Shown: positions 42,608 through 53,046 of the stretch, in pieces
Layout: every line of letters begins with the position of its first letter
How positions within the stretch are numbered: position 1 is the stretch's first letter
Assembly (NCBI GenBank): GCA_002286855.1
Contig: NRSV01000002.1
Coordinates: 244,152 to 308,151, forward strand
Source: Bipolaris cookei
Taxonomy: Eukaryota; Ascomycota; Dothideomycetes; Pleosporales; Pleosporaceae
Direction of reading: 5' to 3'
Length of the DNA: 64,000 nucleotides
Program-made: the position numbers and the translations under genes
Notes under the pieces: model-generated
What the model was told of the DNA's origin: nothing
What the model saw: the letters and a program-made list of their open reading frames with translations, nothing else
The model's database searches: none

Positions 42608-45600
42608 ATGGTCTTTAAGAGCTTCCACCTCGCACGCCAGAGTCTTGCCAAAGGCTTCACTCACGGTTATGCTCAATCAGTAGTTGCTGGTGTTAGCCAG
42701 AATAATCCACTCGCCTCTCTCCAACATGATCGCTTCCGTAAAGGCCTCAAGAACCAACATGCCTTCGCATCCACCTCGTCTACCACGAGCGCTCTCAAGG
42801 CGCTCGCCGTCGCACAACCCGACCACCAGGACTCAGGTCTAGCCGCATACTACACTGCGTGGCAGAAGCACCAGAGAACTGATGACAAGGAATGGTCGCA
42901 GTTTCAATTCCGCAAGCTCATCGAATGGGACCCGGCAAGCGCAAAAAATGTGGCTGAGGTCAAGGAAAGCAGCGTTGCTATTGAAGAAACAGCAGAGCCA
43001 GTTCCCGCTCCCGCCCGTGGCTCCATCAATCGCGCATACAGTACTAGCCAGGTAGAAGATTTCAAGAAGGCTGTCGGCAGTGAAGAGGCGGAAAAGATTG
43101 CGCTTGCAAAGGTCGACGAAGCAATTGCACAAGAGGTGGCGAAACACAAGGCTGACAATGAATCCGTACAAGCCGCGGACGAAGTCTCCGCTATCGAAGA
43201 GGTTCGATCGCAATCTTCTGCAACAGTCGACGACACTCTCGTAGGATCGCCAACCTTCAGCCACACAGAATCAACTATCGCTACCAGCCCAATCGAAGCC
43301 CACGATGAGTATACCATACAGCTCCAGAAGCTGGCCATCAACCGCAACTATGCCGAAGTTCCCGCCGTTTTCGAGGCTATGCTCCGTTCCGATGTCAAGC
43401 CATCAGTCGCCGCGTACAATGCTTTGCTATCCGCAGCGATACACCTTCCCCGTGCACAGCACCAAGTTGTTCCCAAGGCTCTGGATGTATACTCGGACAT
43501 GCTTCGTCGACGAATCGTTCCCGACACCACTACTTACACCACTCTTCTTGAATTGCTTTCCATCCGGTCCTTGGAAGTTATTTCTTTGAAACAGAGTTTC
43601 GAAGACAAGCGACTACAATATGGCGGAATGGAAGAAGAAGGAAGGTTTATGCTCCAATCGCACGAGACTGACTACGCTATCTTGGCTGAAGACGGATCAC
43701 TATCAATCGCGGTAAGGCTTTTCGATGCTGCAGTCAGCAGTGAATCTAGCCGCACTTTCTCGGAGAAGACTTACCGACTGCTTGTCACTGCCTGCGCGGA
43801 GAGCGATCGGGTAGAGGATATGGTGCGAATCTATTCGCACATGGAATCTCGTGGCGTAACTCCAGCTGCTGACATGTTTATCCCAATGATCCACGCTTTC
43901 GGCAAATCTGGTGACTTGAGGAGCGCGGTCGAGTGCTACGACGAATACAAAGCCCTCGCAATCTCGAATGACAATGGCGAGATTGAAATTAGCAGGAAAG
44001 ACAATGACGTGTATGCCGCCCTTGTCAAGGCATACGCAGTCTGCGATCGCCTAGAGGGCGCTCAAAAGTTTGTGTCAAAGATCGAAAGCGGGCTCACTGC
44101 ACCTGAAGAAGTCACTTCGGTTCGTGACATCGTAGGCCTCAAGGCCTTCCTCCCAGAGTGGCTGAAGAACGGTTCCTTTGATGAAGCCTACGTACACGCT
44201 ACCGAGTATCTCAGCCCACAAGCCCGCCAGATCGCCATGGCTGCTATTTGCATCAAGGCTGCTGACCGCGATGCCGTCGAGGTTGCTACCCAGGCTTTCG
44301 ATGACCTGCCGGCCGAGGTTGACCTCTCTCGACCGGCTATGGCCATGGGAGCCATGCACATTCGCACTGGAAATATTGAAGCAGCCGAGGTCTTCTGGAG
44401 GATGCTCGAGCTGTCGCCGACGAAGCCTGACTTCATTGAACCTACCACCATGCATAGCATAGCATTGATTGGTAGCGGACATGCGGAACGTGGTCTTCGT
44501 CAGGGTCGTCAGATGTTTGCTCGCATACGGAACTCTCAGTCTGGCTCTACTCAAGCCAAGATGGAGATCGTAGAGCACATTGACGAGGCTATCGAGGTTA
44601 TGGGACAGTTCATGATGAAGCGTGGCATCTTCCTTCCGCCACGGGCTAGCATGGAACTGATGTGGACGATGATTGAAAACGGCGGCCTAGTCACCCCAGT
44701 TGCTCACCACCTACTTGCTGGAATGGGACCTGAGGCCGTTGTTCAACTCAACTTCGACGACATCACGCTCCTGATGCAGGTCCAATCCGGTATCCTCCTT
44801 CAGGAGGCCGAAGTTGATGTTGCTCACGCTGCACGGTTCGCCCATCTTCTCGAAGTCATCACTGCCACTGGCACACCAGTTAACAAGACAACATCTAGTC
44901 TTGTGGAGCAGGTTCTTGCCAAGCTCGACAGAGGTGACCTCCAGCACCGTTGGTATGCTTACAAGCACCCGGCCCCAGACTCCATGTACTCTCCAGGACA
45001 GTTTGCCGCCTACCCTGTCCAAGCACCTACCACTCCTGCAGCACCTACTTTCGAAGATCAGTACGATCCATATGCCGCGTCCACCGATAACAAGGGATCA
45101 GTTGCTATTACCGAACTGCTCGAGAAAACTCATGGACGGTCATCCAACCACCTCAACGAGGCTTTGATGAAGTTTAGGAACATGCGCCGGGCTGGCCGTC
45201 ACCCCCGGTTCTTTACCTATGCCAAGCTCATCACTGCGGCTGCAAAGGAAGACCGTTTGACTCTGGCTCACGACATTTTAAACCTCGCCAAGCAGGATGT
45301 TCCTCTTCTACCGCAGTACCGCATTGTTCGATACGGTTGGGTTACTATTCTGGATGCAATGGTCGCTGCTTGCCTTACTTGCAACCAGCGCGATCTCGCT
45401 GGAAGATACCACCAGGACTTGCTTGAGATGGGCGCTGCTCCTACCGCCAATACCTTTGGTCTTTACATCACTACCCTCAAGGAGTCTACCAAGACCTTTG
45501 ATGAGGCAACAGAAGCTGTCAAGATTTTCCTTCGCGCAAAAGCCGAGGGTGTTGAGCCGTCGTCCTTCCTCTACAACGCCCTCATCGGCAAGCTTGGAAA

Positions 45601-46480
45601 GGCTCGTCGTATTGACGACTGCCTCTTCTACTTCTCCGAGATGCGCAACCTCGGTATCCGGCCTACCTCTGTTACCTACGGTACCATTGTCAACGCTCTG
45701 TGCCGTGTCAGTGACGAGAAGTTTGCTGAGGAGCTATTCGAGGAGATGGAGAGCATGCCCAACTACAAGCCTCGCCCTGCTCCCTACCACAGTATGATGC
45801 AGTTCTTCCTGACCACCAAGCGCGACCGCAGCAAGGTTCTTAGCTACTACGAGCGCATGCGTGCTAAGCACATTGAGCCCACTACACACACGTACAAGCT
45901 GTTGATCGACACTTATGCCACGCTTGAGCCGGTTGATATGGAAGCTGCAGAGAGGGTACTTGAGCAAGTTCGCAGTGCTGGTGCTGTTCCAGAGGCTGTC
46001 CACTACTCGTCGCTGATCCACGCCAAAGGCTGTGTGATGCATGATATAGAAGGTGCTCGCCATCTCTTCGACACCGTTCTTAGCGACAACCGCATGCGTC
46101 CCCAGGCCTGCCTCTACCAGGCGCTGTTTGAAGCCATGGTTGCCAACCACCAGATTGCCGATACTGAGTCTGTTCTCCTCGACATGCGCGCCCGCGGTGT
46201 CGAGATGACACCTTACATTGCTAACTCCCTCATTCACGGCTGGGCCCTTGCTCATGACATCGAAAAGGCGAAAGTCATTTACGATTCCGTTCCAGAGAGC
46301 AAGCGTGAGCCCAGCACTTACGAAGCCATGACGCGCGCCTACATGGCCGTTGAGGACCGCTTAGCCGCCATGACCGTCGTCAACGAGGGTCTCTCTCGCG
46401 GTTACCCCGCTGCCGTCGCCGGCAAGATCCTCGAGCTTGTCGGTGGTGGCCACGCTCCCGTATCTGAAGTCGCTGCCTGA
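42608..46480 (+). CDS. Large pentatricopeptide repeat (PPR) protein, probably mitochondrial
   Basis: Single exon, 1290 aa. The N terminus is basic and free of acidic residues (MVFKSFHLARQSLAKGFTHG), a likely presequence. Residues about 100-220 are acidic and low in complexity. PPR units follow in two blocks: one near residues 240-480 (PSVAAYNALLSAAIHLP, KTYRLLVTACAESDRVEDM) and a longer one near 880-1270 (PSSFLYNALIGKLGKARRID, PTSVTYGTIVNALCRV, PTTHTYKLLIDTYATLEP, EAVHYSSLIHAKGCV). Fungal PPR proteins of this size act in mitochondrial RNA stability or translation; the layout recalls the COX1 translation factor CYA-5 of Neurospora, but I cannot confirm orthology. Codon use is strongly C-ending. 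Confidence 0.9.
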   Translation: MVFKSFHLARQSLAKGFTHGYAQSVVAGVSQNNPLASLQHDRFRKGLKNQHAFASTSSTTSALKALAVAQPDHQDSGLAAYYTAWQKHQRTDDKEWSQFQFRKLIEWDPASAKNVAEVKESSVAIEETAEPVPAPARGSINRAYSTSQVEDFKKAVGSEEAEKIALAKVDEAIAQEVAKHKADNESVQAADEVSAIEEVRSQSSATVDDTLVGSPTFSHTESTIATSPIEAHDEYTIQLQKLAINRNYAEVPAVFEAMLRSDVKPSVAAYNALLSAAIHLPRAQHQVVPKALDVYSDMLRRRIVPDTTTYTTLLELLSIRSLEVISLKQSFEDKRLQYGGMEEEGRFMLQSHETDYAILAEDGSLSIAVRLFDAAVSSESSRTFSEKTYRLLVTACAESDRVEDMVRIYSHMESRGVTPAADMFIPMIHAFGKSGDLRSAVECYDEYKALAISNDNGEIEISRKDNDVYAALVKAYAVCDRLEGAQKFVSKIESGLTAPEEVTSVRDIVGLKAFLPEWLKNGSFDEAYVHATEYLSPQARQIAMAAICIKAADRDAVEVATQAFDDLPAEVDLSRPAMAMGAMHIRTGNIEAAEVFWRMLELSPTKPDFIEPTTMHSIALIGSGHAERGLRQGRQMFARIRNSQSGSTQAKMEIVEHIDEAIEVMGQFMMKRGIFLPPRASMELMWTMIENGGLVTPVAHHLLAGMGPEAVVQLNFDDITLLMQVQSGILLQEAEVDVAHAARFAHLLEVITATGTPVNKTTSSLVEQVLAKLDRGDLQHRWYAYKHPAPDSMYSPGQFAAYPVQAPTTPAAPTFEDQYDPYAASTDNKGSVAITELLEKTHGRSSNHLNEALMKFRNMRRAGRHPRFFTYAKLITAAAKEDRLTLAHDILNLAKQDVPLLPQYRIVRYGWVTILDAMVAACLTCNQRDLAGRYHQDLLEMGAAPTANTFGLYITTLKESTKTFDEATEAVKIFLRAKAEGVEPSSFLYNALIGKLGKARRIDDCLFYFSEMRNLGIRPTSVTYGTIVNALCRVSDEKFAEELFEEMESMPNYKPRPAPYHSMMQFFLTTKRDRSKVLSYYERMRAKHIEPTTHTYKLLIDTYATLEPVDMEAAERVLEQVRSAGAVPEAVHYSSLIHAKGCVMHDIEGARHLFDTVLSDNRMRPQACLYQALFEAMVANHQIADTESVLLDMRARGVEMTPYIANSLIHGWALAHDIEKAKVIYDSVPESKREPSTYEAMTRAYMAVEDRLAAMTVVNEGLSRGYPAAVAGKILELVGGGHAPVSEVAA

Positions 46481-47134
46481 TTTCGACTCTCAGTTACGCA
46501 CACCTCTCTTTCTCTTCTCTTTGATTCATCGCCATTTATGGCGTTTCAATCATGTACACTTTTTTCGATTTATTTGGATGGCCGAACCAATTAAAAAAGA
46601 ATTTTTCAGCTCAGTCCCCCTCCCCTGTGTTGCTGTTGAGCGGCTTTTTTTTCGCTCCGGCAACTGGGGCTGGGCTAACTATATAACATCTTTGTGTGTT
46701 TTTTTCTGCATGTCGCTTCTATAGTTTCTAGCTACGGCGTTTGTTTCATCATTGGGTTCTCGGTCCTGTCAGTTTTCTCTCTAGTCTCTTGTATTTGTTG
46801 TCTTTTTGGATGCGTCAAACGATATCCCTGCAATTCAGTAATGAGGGGGGGGAAGCTAGGTGGGTCGGTTAGGTTTTTTGTTTTCTCCCTGGCGTCCTTG
46901 TGTGTGTCACGATGGGACAGGATTGCAAAATCGAAAATGGCCTGGTTGGCTGACCTTATTCACACATACCCAGGGCTGGGTTATGTTTTTTGTGGCGGGC
47001 AAAGGGTATTATTTTTTTCTCTTCTATAATGGTTATGATGTTTCTTTTTAGGCACGATGGTGTTTCTCTGTTGGGCTGTGTAACAATACCCTTGGATTTA
47101 TACCATCTCCTCTCTAGATTATGCACGGAGGCAT

Positions 47135-47170
<36 letters not shown>

Positions 47171-47700
47171 TGGGAAGTAGATAGATGTAGAGATACATGA
47201 CATGTGCGAGTTGCAATGGAAAGAAGAAATACATAATAACAAAAAATGTGCTCAATTGGGATTGACTGTCGTGAAGGTTGTTGCGGTGAGGGAGCTAGGC
47301 TGCTATAGGTATGAGACAATCTTGTGCATATTCCTTCTGGCGAATCATGCGATGTCAAGATGGTTGGTTTACATTCTTTCTCGCCTTATCTCTGTCCTCT
47401 CAGCATTACAAAAGGCCAACAAACTTGTGACAGAAATACAACAAGTATGCCCATTTCCATGCATCTTGTTCACTTCATCTAAGTAATAGGGAATATATAA
47501 AAATAGATGGTATAAATATTAAAGTCATGAATCGTCAATGGATAAACGGGGGTTTCCTCCGCCCTCCTCCCCACCCATCCCCAAATGTATATACATACGA
47601 TAGATATCTATCTACACATTTTCCCTCTCCACTTTTTCACCGATTATTTACCCCCAGCTCTGCCATCTACTCTGGCATTCAGCCAACATGGCACACAGTC
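46481..47700. other. Intergenic region, 3' flanks
   Basis: T-rich 3' flank of the PPR gene and of the small protein gene that converges on it. It contains a GT microsatellite at 47137-47166. No gene seen. Confidence 0.6.
47137..47166. repeat. (GT)15 microsatellite
   Basis: Fifteen uninterrupted GT units in intergenic DNA. Confidence 0.95.
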
Positions 47701-48210
47701 TTAATTGTAATTCCTCGTCTCGGTCGCTTGATCTGCTTCCCGCGCAAGACGATTCTCGTTTGCGGCTTGTTGGAGCGTCTGGTTGTTTGTTTGGCGTTTC
47801 TGAGCGTCGAGTTTCTTTTGGAGGTCGCCGGCGGAGGATTTGTTTGCGCGGGCCTGAGTGTGTTAGCTTTGGGTTTGCTGCTTGGTCGTATAGGGTCATA
47901 TTTGTAGGAAGCATGGTTTCCCATTGCTAGTACACTGCCACAATTGCTACTATAGTGGATGCGCGCATCTTCTGCCAGTTCCTTGGTGGGATATGCTGCA
48001 ACGTACCTCGGCTGCAGCGGCGGCAGCTGTTTTTGGATCGTCTTGCTTATTTCTGTCGCCTAATGTGCGCGGTGGGCCTCCGACTTTTGGCTTCGGGGCG
48101 GCGGCATTATTGGGTACGGATGCGCGTGTTGTGGGCGCAGGCGCAGAACCAAGTGTGCGCCCTGGGCCGTCGAAGTTGTCTTTGGACTGTTTGCCGCAGA
48201 GGTTGCCCAT
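47701..48210 (-). CDS. Small protein with N-terminal myristoylation/palmitoylation motif
   Basis: Two exons, complement(48007-48210) and complement(47701-47853), intron 153 nt (GTACGT donor, GCTAAC branch, TCAG acceptor), giving 118 aa. The N terminus MGNLCGKQSKDNF has Gly2 and Cys5 in the pattern used for dual myristoyl/palmitoyl membrane anchors. The middle is disordered (PGRTLGSAPAPTT, KPKVGGPPRTLGDRN). An Ala-rich run leads across the splice (TAAAAAAE to ARANKSSAGDLQKK) into a charged amphipathic helix ending ATETRNYN. I recall similar small proteins in other filamentous ascomycetes but know no function. A role at the inner face of a membrane is inference. The two exons lie in different frames, so the gene is easily missed. 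Confidence 0.82.
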
Positions 48211-49218
48211 GTGTAATGTAGATGATAGAGCTGCTGAAGTGGCTGGTGGCAGAGGGTGACTAACAGGCAGCTAGAAGGAGGAGGGTTGTTGGTGAGAGGA
48301 GTCGTGTATCAGATGTGGCTGTGCTACTGAGGAAAGGGTCCAAGAAGGGTTGTTGCTGACATGTCAGCCTCAACGGGCGCGCGGGGGAGGGCAAGCTGAG
48401 TTGGCATTGGATTGACGACGCGTGGGATTGGCGCCAAGTACCCGTTTCTCGGATTCCCGGCTATGCAACTGTGTTCCGGGGTCGCCAGTCATGCTATGGT
48501 ACCATTCTTTTGTCCATCTGCCTCCAACACTGGCACATTCCGGGACGGCCGCAAACAAGCAATGCCTATCGCAGCCATCAGTCGCAGGTCGCAGTCGCAT
48601 TGTAGGTGAGTGGGTACACTAAAGTCGTAGTGCACACTAACCCGGAGTGCCCAGTCCGCTGCAACGAAGAGATGGCGGTCGCGGCAGATCAAGGCGTGGC
48701 ATGGCTAATATGTGAATGGCGGCGCAGGCACACATACGGCTGCGAAACAACGTGCAATCAATCTATCAATGACCGGGATATCCATTCTATTCAGAAAGAG
48801 CAAGGTCATGTGGCACACCACAACGCAGGCACAGAGCGGATGTGACATTTCGATTTTCCAAAGAGCGGCCAATGACGACAGATACAACTAAAGCTCAAAG
48901 CTACACGTGATAGGCGGGCGGCATTCTCGCGAGGCGCTAGTCCTCATGCATTCCCTCTCCCTCGAGCGCTATACGTCCGCCTCAAGTCTCCAAAACTTCA
49001 CTGATTGTAGAGACAAGTCGAGAGAGACTTGCCTAATGAAGGGGTCACGCTCACGTACGTCACCCAAAAATCCCCTTTCACTTGTCCATCCTAGCAACCA
49101 TGCAAATTCGAGTGTCCAACTTGAGTACCGAGATGGCCTACCTTGTAACACTTCGATATTGTTGACCCATACGCCTGCGACTCTGCCCTTCGAACAAAGG
49201 AACCAGCCGACGCCCAAA
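48211..49218. other. Divergent intergenic region
   Basis: Between the small lipid-anchored-type protein and the C2H2 factor. The reading frame of the C2H2 gene stays open upstream to 48907, so a longer N terminus is possible; otherwise no gene seen. Confidence 0.55.
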
Positions 49219-51467
49219 ATGACTAACAGCTGTGCAGATTGCGATCGCGACTCGGCCTTTGGCGACGACGACTACCTCCGGGCTTCAGAGCCCATGTTTC
49301 CCTCTCCCGTCGTTGCAGGCACGAAGCGGGATGCCAATGAATTGCGAGATGACGACCCAGAATCTATCCAAACAGCGGGTCCGAGCTCAGAAGAGTACCC
49401 TCTTGATCCTCAGCTGTGTTGCAATAGGTGCCCTGAAAACTGCCCAGAAGCAATCGACGTGCGCCCGACAAAACGCAAGGCTTCAGCTGACAAGGTTGGC
49501 GAATTCCACCATCCTACTACCACAGAGTCACACCAGGCTACAGAGCCAGACTGTTCCTTCCCAGACGACTCTTTCGAGAAGTTTTGCCAGGAGTGCAATC
49601 TAGAGCCATCTTCTCACTCAGATTGCTCAGTACCATGTCCCGCCAACGACTGCATCCAAGACGACGCTTGCTTTGACCCTCGATGCACTCAGAAGAATGC
49701 GCACTGTACCGACAACTGTGTAGACCCAGATTGTACCAAAGCCGTCTCTCCAGACCAACCATGCTTCTGTCAGAAGTGTAACGCCGCACCTTGTCCAATG
49801 GGTGACCCAAACAACGAATGTCACTTCGCTCACACCGCTCCTACCTCGGTTGGTACAATATACTGTTACGATGATGCGCCGTGTCACTTTCAGGAAGGAC
49901 TCCATAGTCACCAAGGTAGCCTTGCTTCCTTTGAGACTTATCCTTGCTTCTCTCAGACTCATGACTACCACCCTGCCGACGACGTCACGACGACGACCTC
50001 GAGCGCCCCGACACCAGCATTGTCACACAGCAACTACACCTCGCTAGAAAGTGCTTTCACCACCGAACAATCACCAGCACCTGGAAAGACAACATTTTCA
50101 CCACACTGTTTCCTGAATGTCGCTGGGGACCATTGTCATATTGACAACTCATGTTGCCACGGCCCCCGTCGGGCATGTGGCGACGCCCCATCTGCATCAC
50201 AATTGCAGTTGGACCTGTGGGACGCATCAGTCGCACAGGGAAATGGGCTCGCCACCAACTTTATGAACTTTGGATTCAATCCTAGTCTGCCCGCTAGCCC
50301 CATCTCGGTCGACCGAAGCTCAATACATACCACCAACCCTTTCAGCCTTGGAGACCCTATGATGGGCTTTAATAACCACTCTTGGATGCTGACAGATTCT
50401 GCGTTCCCAAACGTCTATCAACCAGCAGGCTCGTTTGGCACTATGAACAAACTTGATTATCTTGCTTCGGCTGTTCAGAACGACATCTCATGTCCAAACA
50501 CTACAATTTCTTCGGGTTCAAATACAGTACTGCGCGCTGCTGCTACTGCTACTGGAGATGGACAGACATGTGTTTGTAAATGGTGAGTGATTTACGAGTT
50601 TTGCACACTGTCAGGGGCATAGCCTCTGGACCCCCTTTGGCATCTTCCGTAACAGCACGACTCATATTAACAACCACCTAGGCAACATGGCCCTGGAATG
50701 CTTTGTCTGGCGCTCTTTGACAACCCAGAAGCACTACACAAACACATCAAGACCATGCACGTGGACAATTGCGCGCACTGCTTCTGCCAATGGGAAGGCT
50801 GCGATGCCTCTACCAAAGACTTCAAGCAGCGCTCCAAGCTTTCTCGTCACCTGCTCGGTCATGCTGGCTACCGCCCATATGCCTGCAGCTACGATGGCTG
50901 CGACAAGATGTTTGCCACGAACCAAGCCAAGGATAACCACGAGAGAACGCACACGGGCGAACGACCCTATGTGTGTGATCGCTGCGGGTACACGACAACT
51001 ACGCATACCCAGTTGCAAACACACATCAGCGCTCTACACGAGGGCAAGAAGCCGCATAAGTGTCGCTTCTGCGAGTTTACTTGCGCCGACTCGAGTAATT
51101 TGAGTAAACACGAGCGAACGCATCAAGTGAGTTGATTTTGTTTGAGATACCTCGTGCGGGATTGCACATCACATGGCATTTCTTACGAGACAAGAAAGAG
51201 ACAGAAATACTAATTTTCACCCAGACACTCCGTCCCTACCGCTGTCCGCAGGAAAACTGCACCTTCAAACCCGACTGTCGCTGGGAGAACCTGAAGCGCC
51301 ATCTCCGCCGCTCGGGTCACTGTCCGCAGCTGCTCGTCGAGACGAGCGACGAGTACAAGTTGTATCGTGAGAGCGTACGCCGCGAGATCGACGACTGGCA
51401 TAAGAGGAATGAGGATGGGGGTCTGGGCAGGGCGGGGAGGAGAAGAGGTGGTAGGACTGCTAGGTAG
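49219..51467 (+). CDS. C2H2 zinc finger transcription factor with Cys-rich N-terminal region
   Basis: Three exons: 49219-50582, 50682-51126 and 51225-51467, with introns of 99 and 98 nt (GTGAGT donors), giving 683 aa from MTNSCADCDR. The frame is open 104 codons further upstream, so the start is provisional. Residues about 70-210 are Cys/His-rich in short CxxC and CxxxC clusters (CCNRCPENCPE, CFDPRCTQKNAHC, CFCQKCNAAPC), unlike a standard finger. After the first splice, CKWQHGPGMLC opens a divergent finger, then come five fingers: CQWEGC, YACSYDGC, YVCDRCG, HKCRFCE and, across the second splice, YRCPQENC, each with its His pair. The order recalls zinc-responsive factors of the Zap1/ZafA type, but I cannot assign orthology. 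Confidence 0.88.
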
Positions 51468-53046
51468 GTGGTATAAGATTTATTGTGTATATAATGTGAG
51501 TGGGAATATACTCCCCGTTTGAAAGGATAAAGTGGTTGTTGATGGGGGGATATGGGACACTGGATGTGCCAGTTGGTGAGCGGGAAGATGAAGCCGCGGT
51601 GCATACAGACACAGATACTTGGAATCCGCGAGGATGGGTCAATGGTGATGAGAGAGAGACACAAACAAAAATAACTGACGACACCATGCTAATGATGAAC
51701 ACGTACATATGAATAAATAAATGAATGAATGGATAAAAGGGAATTTGAGACATTCTTCTGCCTTATGCTCCATGTCTATGGGTATATTCTTACAGCGCGA
51801 AAGAGAGAAGAAGAAAAAAGGAAGGTTAGGAAGAGATGAGTAACTCAAGGAGAGAGAGAGAGAGCATAAAGACGATCAGAAGGTCTCCCAAGTTTTCCAA
51901 AGTTTCTATGGACACTAGCCATACCTCGACTATCCAAAAAAAACACAAAGACCGCAATACAGCAACCCGACAATATCTGTACAGCACGCATGCTTTCTAT
52001 CCATTCCCCTTTGACCTCTCACTCCGGTTTGTTCGCTCACATCAAAACAACACCTTACAACAGTAACCAGTCGCTCTTCGACCATACAACAAAACAAACC
52101 CCCCAAAAAAGCTTCACCAAAAAAAGGGTATCCCAAACAAGCGGAGAGGGGGCGGGGGATGTCACAGATAGATATGTATATCAGAATCAAAGAAACATAC
52201 ACATGAAACACCCTCCCCTCCCTTCCCACCTTCGGAGCACCGCTAGAAAGGCCAAAATAAAGGCCATATGTACAAATTACTTTGTGATTCCAACACTTGA
52301 ATTACTCTACTCCTCTCCTCAAACGGGCAAAGCCCTCTCCTACCTAAGAAGGTGAAGAAGAGAGTGAAAACAGAAAAAAAATAAGGTTTTTATCGCATGG
52401 ATGGATAGGTCATGCGATTGGGTATAGAACGGCAGAGGCGAAACGTAAAACCGACCAAGAGAGAGAGAGATGGCCGCAAGCGCTGGGGTGGCATGATTTA
52501 CGAAGATGGACGATAGCGGGTGATAGCCGAAGTGGCACAGAGAAAGAAATTGTGTGCAGCCACATGGGATGACGCTTTGTGTAGTAAAGAGCGAATTAGA
52601 CACTAAACGCACAGGCGGTCCTTCCATCTCTTGGCCAGAATCATCAGAGAAAAAGAAAAGAAAGTAGGAGGATATGACCGTGGCAGGGTGGCTAAGCTTG
52701 GTAGATCTAAAAGACCCGAAGACACCAAAAGCAAGCAACAAAGAGGGGACCCTGGGCGGGGTGAGGAGTGCCGATGACCACGGGGTCATGTGTTGAAATG
52801 TGGAACAGAAACAGCGCGTGAAGAGACATTATCGTGGCGGCATTACGGTTTGTGGACAAGGTCAATGAGCGTGCTAGAGCCTGGGGAGTGAACATCCGGC
52901 ATCCCTGCGAGTGGCGGTCGCTTCACAGAAGGTAGAGGTGCGGATACGACACGGCTCTCGCCCTTGCAGATTCGCGCGTAGGGCGGGGATTGCCACGGAG
53001 TAGACGAAGCTAGGAAAGATTAGCAGACCAGATACAGACAGCATCA
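51468..53046. other. Convergent intergenic region
   Basis: 1.6 kb of 3' flank on both sides, with GA-rich tracts (51788-51870, 52455-52470). No protein-like frame. Confidence 0.6.
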
